DNA of 64,000 nt from Stercorarius parasiticus (lineage: Eukaryota > Chordata > Aves > Charadriiformes > Stercorariidae), in assembly GCA_013396915.1 (NCBI GenBank), contig VWZL01000462.1, forward strand, positions 1-64,000, written 5' to 3'. The notes under the pieces are model-generated. The model ran no database searches. It was given only the letters and a program-made list of their open reading frames with translations, and was not told where the DNA came from. Made by a program: the position numbers and the translations under genes. Shown here in pieces: positions 20,206 to 32,700 of the stretch; position 1 is the first letter of the stretch, and every line of letters starts with the position of its first letter.

Positions 20206-23200
20206 TCCCTACACCCTTTAGCCTGCCTTGTTTAGAGACAAATCAATTAATGCTTAATTTTACCTGTTGAGGTGTCAGAATTCACTATAGTGAATCTACA
20301 GAAGATATTTTTTTTTCCTCCCCCTCCAATTTATTTTCCTCATCCCTGCTCCCTGCACCCTTCTCTAACAAAATGTCATCAACCCTCTGCAGTGACGGAG
20401 GCCGAGCCCTGCTGCAAAGCCAAAACACTGGTGGGGCACCAAGAGTATGAGTTAGAGCCTAATACAAGCAGCTCACACAGAGCAAGTTTTACTGTGTCAA
20501 GAAATACTCCGTGTGATGGATTGTGGTGCTTCTGCCTCATTAGGAGGTACAAAGGGGTGGCCAGTTGTCCAAAAGACCAGTTCTTAGTTCATTCCCACTT
20601 CGCAAGGTGTTGGGCAATAGGAAATTAGGAAATGGCAGATCTGGCAGAAGATCTCCGCATTATCCTTCACTTAACAAGGAGACCGTGTCTAACTACAAGA
20701 TGGCTGCTGGGTCTCTGCCATTGCTAAGCTGCAGGGAAAAAATCTGTAACGTGGAAGGGAAGCGAATATTTTGAGTGTTACAAGCTTCTCTGTAAAATAA
20801 CGTGTAACAAACAGGACAAAGCAGGAAATCAACAGGATCTGATGGAGATAATGTGTGGATGAGCAATGTATGAAAGGCAACAGGCTGCTACGTAAGAAAT
20901 GAAGGATTCAGCATGAAATAGTTCAGCTTCCATAGCCTAAGCTAGCGGTCTGCTGGCAAGTTTATGTGGTTAAAATGAAGCAAAAATGAAGCATTTTTCC
21001 TGAATGAAGGATTTTGCCCTTGAGCAGAGTATTGGCCTTGGGGTAGGCATGTAAGTGATGATAACAAAACAAATAATGAAACATATATGGACTTTTTTAC
21101 TTCTGCATGGACATCGGCACTAGGCGGTGGTCCTAGGACCTGATGCCTGAAATACCATAGTTCCCTGACAAGACAACTGCTGGAGATGGAGTGACTAAAA
21201 GACTTTTTTTTTCTACTGGCAGCTGAGGAATTTGCTATTATTTCTTTTAAATTTTGCATGTCATGCCCAGTCTATCAATGTATTCATGTAAACTAAGCAA
21301 CGGAGGGGGGTTGCTACCTTGGTAGGGAACTAATTAGGTTAAAATTTGCATTAGATTTGACAGCGCTCTCATAAAATGCTAAAATCTTGTTAAAAGACTG
21401 GTGGTGGACTTAATATTTTTGTGACTTTATGCATTTAGGGCCCAAATCTCCATGATGTTGTCTTATCTATTGACATCCGCCATCTTGTGCCAAAAACCTG
21501 TCAATGTTTGCTTGTCTCGGACTAGAGCTTCTGTCTATTTGGCCCGTTCTTATAGTCTAGTACAAGAAAAAGTCTCTAGAGAAACACTGTGAAGAGCTAA
21601 CTTGTGGACTGACGAAATACAAAAATATGAGAGGCTTGCCCTTGCTTCTGAACATAACCTATGTTGCATACACTATGGAAAGGGATCCAGAACCAGGACT
21701 AAAAAGAAATGTTCAGGCAAAGGATTTGGATCAAAGCGACCTCCAGCAATGCTCAGAAGAGTTTAAAGTTCCAATATTGCACTCATTTAATCCGTTTGTG
21801 CAGTAACCACAGAAACATATAATTCACTTCCGTGGCTTTTTGGGTGCTCAGCACCCCGAAAGAGCCTGATGCTAAATAAGCAAAAACATTAGTGTCATTA
21901 GCAGTGTTACTTTGCAGGTTTAACTTTAGGCAAAATTTGAAAAAATTGTCTTTCACAGCTAGAAAAATCATATCACACATATTTTGGAAGTCTAGTTCTC
22001 ATATTAATGCATTGTTTCTGCTACTTTCTCATGAGACGTATCAGAATACCTGATTGAGAGTCCAAACACAAACTCACAGCATTTGTAGGACATAAGGATG
22101 GGCAACATGGCCAGAACTGGAAAGGACTTACGTCTATTGAGCAGGTAAAACAGACAGAGTACTGACTCTTGCTGAGCATAGATAAAAAGGCCAGTAACAG
22201 AGTCCTTCTAATGATTAAATATCAATTGATGTTTTTCTAAGGTTAGACACCGACCTTCTCTACTTGGCAAGTTAAAGACGTGAATGTGAGATTGAAATGT
22301 ATCTTGACTCTTTCACAAGGATGGGATTCAGCTTCAGGTTGAGGCACATAATTTAGGGGTTCAATTCACTTTCTTAAAATACAGTTCTAGTGCTATTTGC
22401 AATACCCAATACAAAAATGTTGTCATCAGACATGGTCGAGGACTCCTTATGAAACACCAGAACAGTAAATTGAGAAGAAATAGTGTATCCAAAATGTCTA
22501 CAATGGCACCAGATGCCAGTATATAGGCAATAAGATTTCACCCTTAACTCACTTGTCACTACATAAGTTTATGTGTCGGCCTTTGCAAGCTGAATCCCTC
22601 CAACACAATGTCAAGCTGCCACAACTGCACCCATAGGCATAAAGAGCATACACACTACAAACTTTAATACAACACACCTCTGCATACCTTGGAAACACAA
22701 TGTCCTACAACGGAGAGCTTTGCAGTGCAAGTGCCCATTTTAATCAAATCTGTATGTTTTCACACACAGGCACAAAATCCAGTGACCCCACAAGTCTGAC
22801 AGATAACCCTCTGACTTCTTGAACAGCATGAAATCTGGATAAAGTTTCCTTTTGTGCTCTCAGTGGAAAAGGTTGAGAGGGGAGGAAAACAGGCTCGCTG
22901 CTAAGCATCTGCACCTTATGGGCAAAAAACAGATTTCAAAGGGGAACTGCCAGAAGGCAGATTTCTCAGAGGTATGGTGATAAGGGAGCAGTTCAGGTTT
23001 AAAGAGGCAATGAACTAAAAATAATCAGCACAGTTAAAAAAATATTGAACAGCTGTTTTTCACAGCTAATGTTCACCATGTACAGGCTGGAGCTATTGAC
23101 ATTCAGGTAAAAGAGTGAAGCTGACTGCTTTTCAAAAGACTTGCATCTGGGTTGTCAGGACACACTGACATTTCAGCTCAAAACTGTCTCTTGCCTGCTT

Positions 23201-24619
23201 TCCCACTCCACCCTGTCGCTGCTCATGTGCTTCAGGAGCCTTTAAGCAGTTCATCGCTACCTGAGTCAAAGTCCTTAGAAAATCAGTAGGAATTTTTCCA
23301 ATGACTTCAACAGGTCACCGTCTTCTGAATGAGTCAAAGGGAGCTCTGCTTTTCCCATCTCTTGTTCCAGTGGCTTTCCTATCATTAGCCAGAATCTTCG
23401 AACAGTCCAGCTCCTCTCCTTCAGTATCTCCACATTTTTGCAGTTTACCCTCATTCAAAGTACTTGAAAACTGCTTTTTGGAGATGCTATGTTTGAATTT
23501 TTATTTTTCTATTACTTATGTTTGTGTTTATGGGTTTTTTTATTATTTTTAATTTTTATGTATAAATCACCTCTACTGCTCCATAGGTGTCTTAACTTTC
23601 TCCACCCAACCAAAAGGTCTTTCCACTACTTTGCACTACAGAACAAGCTATTCAGAACAAACAAATTACACCATAATAAATTCCTACATAGTTCAGTGGA
23701 ATCACGCTAGCAAAGAATTACCTACCCTTCATCTCATTAGCATCTTTATAGTACAGTTAACTAATGCAATGTGTGGGCCAAATTCACTAGTTACTATTAA
23801 GGACTAGATCACCTTGAGAGCTCTGCATTTATATCATTATAAACCCGATGAAATTTAATGCTACTCAGAAATAAATCAAGCTCAAAATTTCCACTGATTA
23901 AAGCTGAGTTGTGCTTTGTAGCCCTGTGACAAAGTTCTGGCTGAAATAAAACAACATGAAGCAATAAATGATTTTCTACCTTCTGCATTTGCCTATCCCT
24001 GGGGACCTGGGAGAAATCTGGTTTGGGGTTTTTTGCTGTTGTTTTTTTTTTTTCTCCTAAGTCCTGAAAGAATTAATTAACTGCTTATATTTTTCTCCAC
24101 CAAATAATAGACAGTGACGCAGTTTGTTAATCCAACTAGGGCATGTATCCCAGAACTATCATCCCTTGTTATTAATACACATCTTCCTTGAGATTACACT
24201 TACTGTATTACCTTCTAAACCATTACCACAATATCTCAGCAGGAATTCCCCCAGACAATTTCTTATCTATCTTACCCATAGATTTGTTTTTTTGAAAGCC
24301 TATCACTTTTTCAGCTTTGTATAGTCTGGTTCTATTGAATGGTAGCCAGGTGTCCTCTGAAGGCTGAGAACTGTTTTACTTCATAACACCCATGTATTCT
24401 CGCTCTCATCCTTCAGAGAGACATCCAATTCTCTCTGTTTGCTTACTTCTGCAGGTATTCATTTTTCTTCTTCATCTATTCAATCTGTGCTCAAGGGTCA
24501 ACTAGAACTAAATAAGATCTCACTCCCTTTCTCTCCCCCACCCCTCTCTCTCCATCTACCTTTTCACCTCTCTGCAAGGAGAAGGCTCTAAATCTAATAA
24601 AATATTTTAGGGCTTATAG

Positions 24620-24672
24620 TGGGAGGTTAAATTAGATGATCTGATCTCTCTTCAGGATTTAAATTATATGCA
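24620..24672 (+). mobile_element. Probable CR1 3' tip
   Basis: GTGGGAGGTTAAATTAGATG followed by ATCTGATCTCTCTTCAGGAT fits a decayed CR1 end of the form GGGAGGTTGGATTAGATGAT. It is short, so the assignment is moderate. Confidence 0.45.
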
Positions 24673-24711
24673 TGCATACATGAATTACACTACAGCATAA
24701 TGCCCGAAATC

Positions 24712-24775
24712 TGTCCGCTAACTGACTCACTGTGCGACTTGGGCAAAATGTTTAGTACCTGCTCCAACACAAGCT
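24712..24775 (+). mobile_element. Possible MIR SINE remnant
   Basis: GACTCACTGTGCGACTTGGG followed by CAAAATGTTTA resembles the MIR core block around TGTGTGACCTTGGGCAAGTC. Only about 60 bases can be traced. Confidence 0.4.
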
Positions 24776-26033
24776 GCAGCCAGTAGGAATATTCCCCAAG
24801 TTCAAGGAGCAAAAGACCAGCTCTTTCACTCTCTAAGGCTCTCTGTGTGAGCTTGATTCATGGAAAAGATGCTCACTGATATAATTGTGTTTGAACCAAT
24901 ACTCTAAGGCATTATAAAATGGAAATCCAGATTTGGGGCACCATGGTTGGCTGTAAGGTTTCATGACTTTGTGTTTTTGAAGTCGCCTAACAGGAAAAGG
25001 TTTATAGAAAACAAATGTAAATCTGAGTAATAATAAGAAGTCTGGAGGCAGTTTTAATGGAAAAACATTGATTTATTTGTATATAAACAATTTGCAGAAA
25101 TGTGAAGATTTTGTCAACATTTTCATGAGTAAAAGTTATTCAAAATCTTCTACACAGTATGAAATATGCCATATTAATAAGACTAGAAAGGGGTGCTCAG
25201 ATGTATTATATTATGTGGCAATAGAGTAAAAGTGAAATTGTTTGCAACTATGTGAAAGAAAAACAAAAACCTTCACAAAACCACTGTGCATTTGCTTCGT
25301 GATAAGTTGTCAAAAATATTATTCAGGTGCTCATTTGGGATGAAAAGGCCCTTTGCAATGCCAGGCTTTCCGGGGGATACAAATGCGTAATTTTGCCCAT
25401 TACTCTGGCAAAGTGCTAGGAGAATTTCTCTCTCCTATTAAGGCATGCTGTTTGCCTCCATCTACAGCTCTGAGGTCCCTTGTGGTAGAGTTGCTGGGAA
25501 AATGGTAAGTAAGTCATATCTATGAAAAATTACATAAATTCCATACGCACACACCTCTGATATTTTTTTTTTCTTCAGTCACAATAAATATCTCCTGCCT
25601 AGCTTTTGTCATATGAAGGAATAACTGGCTATGGGACATTTAACTTACTAGAGTTCTGTAGTGCAGAAATAACGTTTAAAAAAAAAAAATCATCTAAGTA
25701 AGCTAACTTAAAAGCCTTTCAGCATTACTGCACTTGAAAAGAGCTTTGAAAAAAAGCATGGGGACTTGGTCAAAAAGGGCAGCAGACTTTTTGCTACCTT
25801 TCCCTTAAAACAAGAGACTCAGAGCAGTTGCCTATCCCTGTAGCAGGCACTTCCCCAGCAGCCACTGAAGTGTCATCCCACATATTTTGCTGCAGGATAC
25901 CTGTGATCTCTTCAAATGGCAGCATGAAGCACATGGAGAAGGTACAGCTGCTTCAGCATTGATTCCCACCACCAGCAATAGTCCTAATTTAGTACTTTTC
26001 TGCTGTCACCACTGTCTAAAGACTGTCTTCTGC

Positions 26034-26830
26034 TCATGTTGCCTTTCCTGTGCAGTGTTCTTCTGCAAAAGCTGGTGGGGATGACTTTACCAGAAGAGGA
26101 GGAAAGTCCTCACCCATCCCCAGGCAGAACTCCATGCACTCCAGCTGGTCACTGACATAGAGGGCGACACCCCCTCCTTGTCTCCCCTGCCTGTCCTTCC
26201 TGAAGAGTCTGTATCCCTGCATTCCAACACTCCAGTCATAGGAGCCATCCCACCATGTCTCTGTGATGCCAATAAGATCACAGCCCTGCAGGCGTATGCA
26301 AGTCTCCGACTCCTTTTCTTTGTTCCCCATGCTACTGCTTTTGCATAGAGGCGTTTAAGTTGGTCCCCTGATGAAGCTGACTTCCCGGCTGAAGTGGCTG
26401 GAATTCCTTTATGTTGCACTCTGGGTGCTCTCCTGCTGACCTGCAACACTTCTCCAGGTTCTGGGCATCTATTACTGGTATTGTCATCATATTGGTAGGA
26501 GTGGGATGGATTGCAGTTCCCCCTCTTCACGAGCTTGGCGATCCTCTGACTAAAGATGTTTTTCCCCTTCTCTGACAGGTGGACTCATCATGCCCCAGTA
26601 GACCAGGTTTCTCAAAGCAAGTGCCGTGGTCTAAGAAGCCAACCACCTGGCTGTGGCACCAGTCCTGTAGCCATTTATTGATTTGCCAGATTTGCCTGGT
26701 TCTGTCAACCCCCTTCCCTTTGACCGGGAGGACTGATGAAAAAAACTTACTGGTCATCACGTTACTGTGGTTTTACTTTAAGATGGTCATATCCCAACTG
26801 TTATCCTTGACCGACTGGTGATAGAAATAA
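26034..26830 (-). mobile_element. Internal CR1 fragment spanning the ORF1/ORF2 junction, frameshifted
   Basis: On the minus strand, 26760-26527 encodes a CR1 ORF1-type segment: VDRTRQIWQINKWLQDWCHS, then FLDHGTCFEKPGLLGHDEST, the end of the esterase-like domain. Further along, 26330-26080 encodes the start of the ORF2 endonuclease: DLIGITETWWDGSYDWSVGM, YRLFRKDRQGRQGGGVALYV and a DQLECMEFC block. The expected lead-in to the endonuclease appears in a different frame (near 26390-26330), so at least one frameshift separates the blocks. It has neither the 5' start nor the 3' tail of CR1, and no reverse transcriptase. It is non-functional. Confidence 0.9.
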
Positions 26831-29800
26831 AACATCTTTCCTTCAAGCAAAGAATGATGATGTTCTGCCTAGTGTGGCACAGGAAGGCTCAACACGGAGG
26901 AGGCAGGACCCGTAGCACTGCAGTGGCTCTGTGGCTCGGTATGCAGCTGGCCTGGGCTGCCTGTCCTGCGTCATTTGGGTCTCATACAACCTAACTTTCT
27001 TTTCACTTGCCAGTAGTGTGCCTACCCATTTTGCAAAGCACAGCTCTTCCCCCTCATTCTGAGCAGCTCCTTTTTTAGTATTCAGAAGAAAACACAGTAT
27101 CTGTAAGCAAAAGCGATGCCCCCTAATAGGACCACTAAGTTTTCACCCACCCCAGATGCAGACGACTCTGAACTGTCAAGCACAGCTGTCTCCAGTAGGC
27201 AGGAGACTCCTGCGAGGGGGATCCTGTTGGGAGTGTTATGAAAAGATCTACGGGCAAAATACCATCACGGTGCAAGGAAGAGAATTTATTACACTACAGA
27301 ACCCAGAAACAGCACTGCATATTCTCAAGCGCCATCTACTGGCATTTTACTCGGGAACTGCTTAGACGTGTACAAACATCCTTTATTTTGGCATTTGGCA
27401 GGGTGTGTTTTTAACAATTTTGTATTCCTATGAGTTTCAAGACTACACACAGTCACATATAAGGCAGGACAAGAGAGATTCTTCTCCGCTTCCTGGGGAA
27501 AGGCAGCTGCTAGAAAGGTCTCCAGGAAAAGCTTCAGCCAGGTTTTCTTTAGATGAAAGCAGAGAATTCAATCAGAACATCCAAGGCCATAGGAAACTAT
27601 TTCATTCATTCTTCTTCTTCTTGTGTAACTGCTTCCTTCGATTTCTTCACCCATGTAAGGACAATTCTGGAAGCACTACAAGTATATTCAGTAAACCAAG
27701 ACCTACTAGATCATATAATTAAATCCCTAGAGCCTCCAATATTGTTTTATACAAAAGCTCTCTAAACATTGTGTTTCTCTGGACAGTGGAACAAAACACC
27801 TTTGTCAGTTGACTGTTATTCTCTATTGTTTTCATTAGCAAAACTAATTAAAAGAAAATATATTATTCAGTTTCACTGTTTCTTTTGCCTTTTTTTCTGT
27901 CCTAATTATCTTCCCTTCCTTTTTTGAGTTAGTTATAGAAAAGAATCTTTCTTCATTTTCTGTCAAAACTTTGTTGAATCTCAAGCACATTTGCTAAAAT
28001 TTTTGATATCTAAGTGGAGGATGCCTACTTACTAGGAAAAGCATAGGCTTAAAGGTTTCTTCAAGGTACCTTTGGATATTCTCAGTTCTGAAAAAGTTCT
28101 TTGAAGATAACATCCCAGCTCTCTCACCTGGAGACTTTCATACCCTGAAGTAACTCAGAGCATCTACTGAAGTGTTCAGAGCCCCAGCAGCAGGTGTCTC
28201 AGAAGTCATTATGGTAACACATTCCTAATTTCTGAAGACTGACTGCTTCCTGGCAGAAATCATTTTACATGATATTACTGACCCATACAGAACATGTCAG
28301 TGGTGTTAACCACCATTACCAAGTCAGAATGGCCCACAGCTCCCACGCATTGATCAGGAGACTGGTTTCTTCAGAGGGCTCTTTCATCTCCCCTCAGCAA
28401 TAATAGACTTGGAAGTAGTTTAAAATAGAAAAGCATAATCCCCTGCCCAATACTCAAAATATCTGAAGGCACTGTCTGCGAAACATGGTTTAAAGCATTC
28501 CTTTGTATATTCTCATACAGCAAGCCAGATCCATATCAAAAGGATGGGGTGGTTTTCAAATCATGATAAAGAAATCAGGACTTGAAATAAACCCTGGTAG
28601 TGAGTGTCACTAGAATCTTTGTTACAAATTCCCCAGATTTGCTGAGCTTTCTATGCAGAAACTTTCCTCTACCCAAGAAGTCAAGCATCTGCAAAACAGT
28701 CTGTACACATCTCAAAAGATGATTTTTGCACCAGTAATGGTCTTGGTCTGTAACAAACTGATGTCATTTCCCATGAAAGAAAAGAATAAATCACAAAGCA
28801 GGAAAAAGTGTCCTAAATAACAGACTCAGGAACCAATCTCCCCATCAAGGGGAGAGACCTCAGTGCAAGTCACTGCCAAAGGTTCAGCAGCAGATCTCTA
28901 CAGTACCCTGCCTAAAGCAAAGCTCCCATGTGCTTTGTCACTTGTGCGAAATTCCAGCTATTAGTAAGAAAAAAAAAATAATCTAGCGATGTGGCCCTTT
29001 AGCTCTTGCCTCTTGAAATTAATGCTAACCCTGCCTTTTATCCTGAGCCCTGCAGGCAGAGAAGAGTTGGCCTGTGGCTAATGAACTTTCCATTTTAGGA
29101 TTCCAGATATGTCTGGTCATGGCCCAGGCTTATCAGAGGTGTGGCATCTTTCTGCAGACAAATTAGACTTTGTGGCATTTGGTCTGTCCTTTGTAAAGCA
29201 TTTGCTGGCTGTCCCATCTTGATACAGCTTTTTGGGGCAGAAGATTGGTTTTACATTGAATAGAGACATGTGTAGAGGTCCTAATCTTATATTGCAATTC
29301 AGTGTAACAAATCACTGTTTCAGAGGAACTTCCCATTATATTGTTGTACTATTTAAATTGGCTGCTCTGTTCCCTAGATCCCAAACAAAACAGCATCCCT
29401 CAGTACCCCTGTGGCTCACCATGCATTAATTATAATGAAAATGACCTTTTAATATTGATAATCTGCACCTTTGTTCAGCTGCATTTCCCTTCATATTGGT
29501 GGTTAGTGAGATGCACGTAAAAGAGATGGATGAAGGTTAGTTTGCTTCTCCTGTTTACTGGCTAATCCCAAAATCCGGGACATTAAAAGAAGGAAAGAAC
29601 AATTTCAAATGCAATCATTTTGCTAAGAACTCAGTGGATACTTTTTCTTTTTAATTATTATTAATGCTTTGCCCCGATGGAAATGTAGCGCAAAGAAGTT
29701 ATTATCACCATTGTAGAAAGGCAATAGCACATCTGTGCAGCAAAGGTCAGGTAAGATTAAAAAAGCTAGTCCTATCTGGGTGTTTTGTTAATACTTGATT

Positions 29801-30802
29801 CTGGGTCCCACAGGAGCCAGAATGAAACTGTTGAGCCTCAGAAACCTCTTACTTCATCTTACCTAAAAAAGCCTGGACCTTTGCAAGTCATCAGGGATAT
29901 GTTTTCCTTCTCAGATGATTACTAGAGCAAGCATCCCCTAGAATAATTAATGCACTCTATCCCTAGCAGAATTCGTACCAAGGAGTGGTCAAATATGCTT
30001 AAAGAATGGTCAACACCTGAGGTAAATGTCTCCTAGTTCCTCTGAGATCTGAGACAGAGTCTTTAATACAAGAAGTTTAGTACTTTTATGCAAAGCAAGC
30101 CTACACCCTTTGTCTAAAACCAGCCAAGCTCCTTCTCACACAGGTTATTAAAACCACCAGCCTCTCCTCAGAGAGGATGCCAATATCAAACACCTTTTGC
30201 AAAGGCCTAATTCAACATTGAGCACTCTGTACGTGAGGGCTGCAGTCATTTCTAATTACGTTCCCTATTTAATACATTTTTATCTTTGCTGCTGTTAGGC
30301 CTCATTTGGCTTTATTTTGATTATTCCCAGTTGCCATTCTCACCTCTACCTAGATTTGTTTGTCCTATCCCCAGACACCTTCATATTATCCCTTATCATC
30401 TGAATTTGGGAGAATTGGAATGACATTTATTACTTACCTCCTGCCCAAGCAAGCATCATATGCTGACTTCCAAAAATACTGGCTGCATTACTGCAGAATA
30501 CAAATGCTCTTGGATACTTCATTCCTGGCATCTGCATGGCTGAACCCAACTTATGAAACATTTATTAACTCATGGACAGTTAGATCTAGTTGGATCTCTT
30601 TGAAAACAATAAGGAGAGGAGTTTGGTGTGGTTTGGCTTTTGGGGTTTGTTTTTGCTTGCTTGTTTTAAATAACCTGACCTGGAGATAATTGCAGTTAAC
30701 ATTTTGGAAATTCAGAGAGCTGTTTGGATATGCTGTATTGTGCCACAGAGTGGTACGGAGCACAGTCTCAGCAGTTAGCTAAAACACTACGTGCTTTTTG
30801 AC

Positions 30803-30828
30803 CTATATATATGTATATATATATATAT
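30803..30828. repeat. (TA)n-rich simple repeat
   Basis: Alternating TATA with a single TG interruption over about 26 bases. Confidence 0.9.
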
Positions 30829-31460
30829 GCTGCATGTGCAGAGAAAGCCCAAGTGTGGCCATGTCTCATGTATGATGCATCTATAACATCATTAAAGCAG
30901 CATCAGAGCTCAGTGTGTTGCATCAGTTCCTATCTGCATGCAACACTGAGCTCTCCCAAAAGCCTTGGCTTACTGAGCTGCTTGGCTTCAGTCCCATGAC
31001 TTTTCCAACAGGCAGAAATGGTTATGATTAGCTACGCTACTGGCCAGGGTGTGCTTGGCCTCCGTGCAAAGACTTTCTCTCCAACAAGTTTCACAGGTCT
31101 CAGCCATTGCACCACACAGTTAATGCCATTCACCCGTCTTTTATCAGAAGAAAATCCACCATATGTTTTTACAATATGCTGGCCATTCCATAAAAGCAAC
31201 TGTGGAGTAGCTGATGTCTGTAAATCCTTGCCCTCACTTGTGATATTTTGTTCATGTCCCCATACATCTTGTCAGATCCAGGCTCTCCGTTAGATCACAG
31301 GCCAATGAAGCCCCCCCTTTACAATTCTCAGCAAGGCTCAACTAATGTTCCTGCTCGTTAACCCCTGTAAGCCTTAATGAGCTTAACTTCTATTTGTCCT
31401 TATTCATTTAATCCATAGACTATCACCAGTTTTCACAACAGTCTAGATATTTGTTAGTTT

Positions 31461-31486
31461 TTTTAATTAGCAGCAGCTAATTAAAA
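31461..31486. promoter_or_regulatory. Perfect inverted repeat of TTTTAATTAGC
   Basis: TTTTAATTAGC (31461-31471) and GCTAATTAAAA (31476-31486) are exact reverse complements separated by AGCA. Each arm has a TAATTA core, the preferred site of many homeodomain proteins; two facing sites could bind a dimer. The surrounding sequence looks enhancer-like, but conservation was not tested. Confidence 0.4.
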
Positions 31487-32203
31487 GGACAGTTGCTGGA
31501 TAAAAAAGCAAAGTGACTGCAGAAGTAAATGCATGGGACTGCTGTACTGTACCATGTTAGTTGAAATGGAAAAACTTAAAATGGCCTGGTAAGAAAGCAG
31601 CACTTTTAGAAGCTGTATAAATACACCTGCGTGTATATAAGTATACTTACACCAGCTAACATAATTCAACGACCTGTGTCTGCTGGGCAGCAGGAGAATA
31701 CTATCTTCCCCGTACAATATATCCATCAGCTTCATCCCCGGTGCCCACAAGCATTTTGTGAACACAAATGTTGCCCAGGAGTTATTTCAGTCACCGCAGA
31801 GATGAATGCAGCCACCTCTGGGACAGAAGAAAAAAATCACTCAGCAGCACACAGTAAATATTTGAAGGGGCAAGAAAGCAACAACAAAAGCAAAACAGAG
31901 TGAAGCATCTCAGTGAAGATACAGGAAGATGGGACAAATAGGTGCCCTATAATGGGATCAGGACAAGTGACCTAATCTAGCTGTCTGCATGGACAAGACA
32001 TGGTGCTACGGTCTGTGGCTAGGCAGCATTTGATGACATTCACTGGGTCCCCCAAGAGCCAGCAGACAGCTACTGAAAGACTTCTTTAACACATGACCTT
32101 TTTCAGGGTGTTGACTGCGGCTCAGTCCCGTTGCCTCTCATATACAACAATTTCAATCCGCAGCTGAATGCTTCCAGATTTGGGGGGCTGCCTTAGCTGT
32201 ATG

Positions 32204-32240
32204 AGATAAGCGATAAACTTATCTTGACAGAGATAAGTTT
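32204..32240. promoter_or_regulatory. Cluster of GATA motifs within a palindrome
   Basis: AAACTTATCT (32215-32224) and AGATAAGTTT (32231-32240) are an exact 10-base inverted repeat around TGACAG. An additional AGATAAG lies at 32204-32210 and a CGATAA at 32211. Three full AGATAAG-type sites occur within 37 bases. Binding by GATA factors is inferred from motif alone. Confidence 0.45.
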
Positions 32241-32362
32241 CAGTTAATAATGAAAACTACTTCATACTAATAGTTTGAGTATTATTTTTCTTAATTGCTA
32301 TAAATGCCATTGTGGTTAAGAGACTATATCCAGATTCTCAACATTATTTAAAAGTCTAATGC

Positions 32363-32434
32363 CAATTTAGGTCCCTAATCCACACTGATTTCGCTGGGAA
32401 TTAGAGAGTAAAATACCTTTAAGAAGCTGGGCTC
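32363..32434. repeat. Probable ancient amniote repeat, weakly palindromic
   Basis: TTTAGGTCCCTAATCC, then GATTTCGCTGGGAATTAG and AAAATACCTTTAAGAAGCTG resembles a short old repeat with TTAGGTGCCTAA and AATACCTTTGA-type ends seen across sauropsids. A related block occurs at about 14114-14140. The family name is unknown to me. Confidence 0.4.
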
Positions 32435-32629
32435 TAGTTCTTGTAAGAAAATTAACATATACCCTCAAGAAAGATTATAAATTATTTGATATGAGATATT
32501 CCAAAGTCAATGGCTTTAGAATGCATTATATTTTATAAGTGGCTGATTTGTTTCAATATCTTGAAAACTTTTTAAGCAAGACACATTTTCTGAAGTCATT
32601 ACCTAATTATTAGCCAGCTTTGGAGAAGA

Positions 32630-32700
32630 TTGTGTACATACACACACATGAACATACAGAGAGATACTAATATGTACAAATATATATGTATATACAAACA
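32630..32700. repeat. CA/TA-rich simple repeat
   Basis: Irregular ACACA, ATATGTAC and TATATGTATA units over about 70 bases. Confidence 0.8.

Larger units (their letters stand above)
18771..26033. other. Intergenic, no gene seen
   Basis: AT-rich non-coding DNA. Contents noted separately: CA/CGCA-rich stretch at 19140-19250, ATGCAT motif cluster, poly(A) run at 19690-19710, CR1 remnant at 20030-20205, CR1 tip at 24620-24672, and a MIR-like remnant at 24712-24775. A 118-codon open frame at 20272-20628 has no domain and low-complexity content, so it is not called. Confidence 0.6.

Noticed and set aside
20272..20628. 118-codon plus-strand frame
   Set aside because: Biased FFPPPP start from a pyrimidine run; no family match.
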